32,088 bases of DNA from JAJKIP01 sp040509055 (lineage in GTDB: Bacteria; Bacteroidota; Bacteroidia; Chitinophagales; Chitinophagaceae), in contig JBEVLT010000248.1 in NCBI GenBank assembly GCA_040509055.1, forward strand, positions 1 through 32,088. The letters are read 5' to 3'. A program made the translations under genes and the position numbers. The notes beneath the pieces were generated by a model. The model made no database searches and had not been told where the DNA came from. It saw nothing but the letters and a program-made list of their open reading frames with translations. This document shows, one piece after another, positions 31,631-32,088 of this stretch. Every line of letters begins with the position of its first letter. Within the stretch, counting starts at the first letter, position 1.

Positions 31631-32088
31631 TCAAGCCTCATTCCCAGTAATATCAATGCTGGCTGATGTTTGGGGAACCTCCGCCTCGGTTCTATTAGGA
31701 TTTCCCATTTTGGCAATTAATTTTTCGATATGCTTTCTCCTCTTTTTCTCAACCTTTCGCAGTTCGGATTCCAAATATTGAAAATGATACTGAAACGGGT
31801 AAAACTCTCTTACGTTGTCAACTAATTTCCTTCGATCCAGTATTTGATCAGACAAAGAATACCAGGCAACGAATACACTCCGACCCATCATATCATAAAT
31901 AGAATGCGCATCAATATATTTATGCTCTAGTAGAAATCCCAAATGATTTAATAAAAAACTGTATGTCTTGACCTCATCAAAATTAGTGGCCTTTCTATTT
32001 GAGTTTATCTTTGTTCTGCATTCCTCCCACTTTTGTTCTCGAAACTCATTATAAAGTCCTATGGCAACTTCTGATTTAATTGCTTTTT
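31631..32088 (-). CDS. Hypothetical protein, cut by the window edge
   Basis: The frame is open from the stop at 31631 to the right edge, giving at least 152 residues; the start is outside the window. The visible part is mostly helical and charged, with EFREQKWEECRTKINSN, YSFLLNHLGFLLEHKYIDAH, SIYDMMGRSVFVAWYSLSDQ and a Lys/Glu coil ESELRKVEKKRRKHIEKLIA. The tail is polar. This helical pattern, with an F-L-x-H-L-G-x-L step followed by an I-Y-D-M-x-G segment, is reminiscent of DUF4760-type proteins, but the assignment is weak. Base composition is far more AT-rich than the helicase next to it, as with the orphan gene near the left end, which suggests later arrival. Confidence 0.6.
   Translation of the reverse strand, partial: KAIKSEVAIGLYNEFREQKWEECRTKINSNRKATNFDEVKTYSFLLNHLGFLLEHKYIDAHSIYDMMGRSVFVAWYSLSDQILDRRKLVDNVREFYPFQYHFQYLESELRKVEKKRRKHIEKLIAKMGNPNRTEAEVPQTSASIDITGNEA

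Overview
The window looks like chromosomal DNA of a Bacteroidota bacterium, most likely a soil or plant-associated member of the Chitinophagaceae. The supporting signs are a SusC/SusD pair, a type IX secretion (T9SS) C-terminal sorting domain, several lipoprotein signals ending in Ser-Cys, a LytS/LytTR two-component pair, Bacteroidota-type -7 boxes (TAnnTTTG), little use of Shine-Dalgarno sites, and a moderately high GC content. Genus and species cannot be set from the sequence alone.

Positions about 2100-22796 form a pectin polysaccharide utilisation locus (PUL). The regulator is a divergent LacI-family protein on the + strand (21744-22796). All other PUL genes are on the - strand, in this order of transcription: SusC transporter (18151-21387), SusD (16311-18131), a beta-helix surface lipoprotein in the DUF4957/DUF5123 style (14678-16285), a PL1 pectate lyase (13145-14566), a 2192-residue protein joining a PL1 lyase to a CE8 pectin methylesterase with many Ig-like repeats and a T9SS tail (6495-13073), a second PL1 lipoprotein (4929-6362), a CE12 rhamnogalacturonan acetylesterase (4165-4923), a CE8 pectin methylesterase (3020-4048), and an alpha/beta-hydrolase esterase (2100-3023). 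Together they should remove methyl and acetyl esters from pectin, cut the homogalacturonan backbone by beta-elimination, and import the oligosaccharides. Hairpins followed by T-runs lie after the lipoprotein gene and after the giant gene, so the cluster is probably expressed in graded blocks.

Left of the PUL are an AT-rich orphan gene (1554-2075), a Gfo/Idh/MocA oxidoreductase (217-1287) and the start of a FucP-like sugar transporter (1-122).

Right of the regulator is a - strand operon of two ankyrin-repeat proteins flanking a glyoxalase/VOC protein (22879-26259). Divergent from it is a LytS-type histidine kinase, interrupted by a one-base frameshift, overlapped by a LytTR response regulator (26445-28169). 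A tRNA-Thr(CGT) with its own -7 box and terminator follows. Then come two small proteins of unknown function, one with an attenuator-like leader, a Upf1-like superfamily 1 helicase (29633-31483), and an AT-rich gene cut by the window end.

The most unusual items are the giant PL1-CE8 T9SS protein with its duplicated module, the internal terminators of the PUL, the leader structure before the small gene at 29051-29437, the paired palindromes and frameshift at the kinase gene, and the ankyrin-VOC-ankyrin operon. No CRISPR array, insertion sequence or phage gene was seen.
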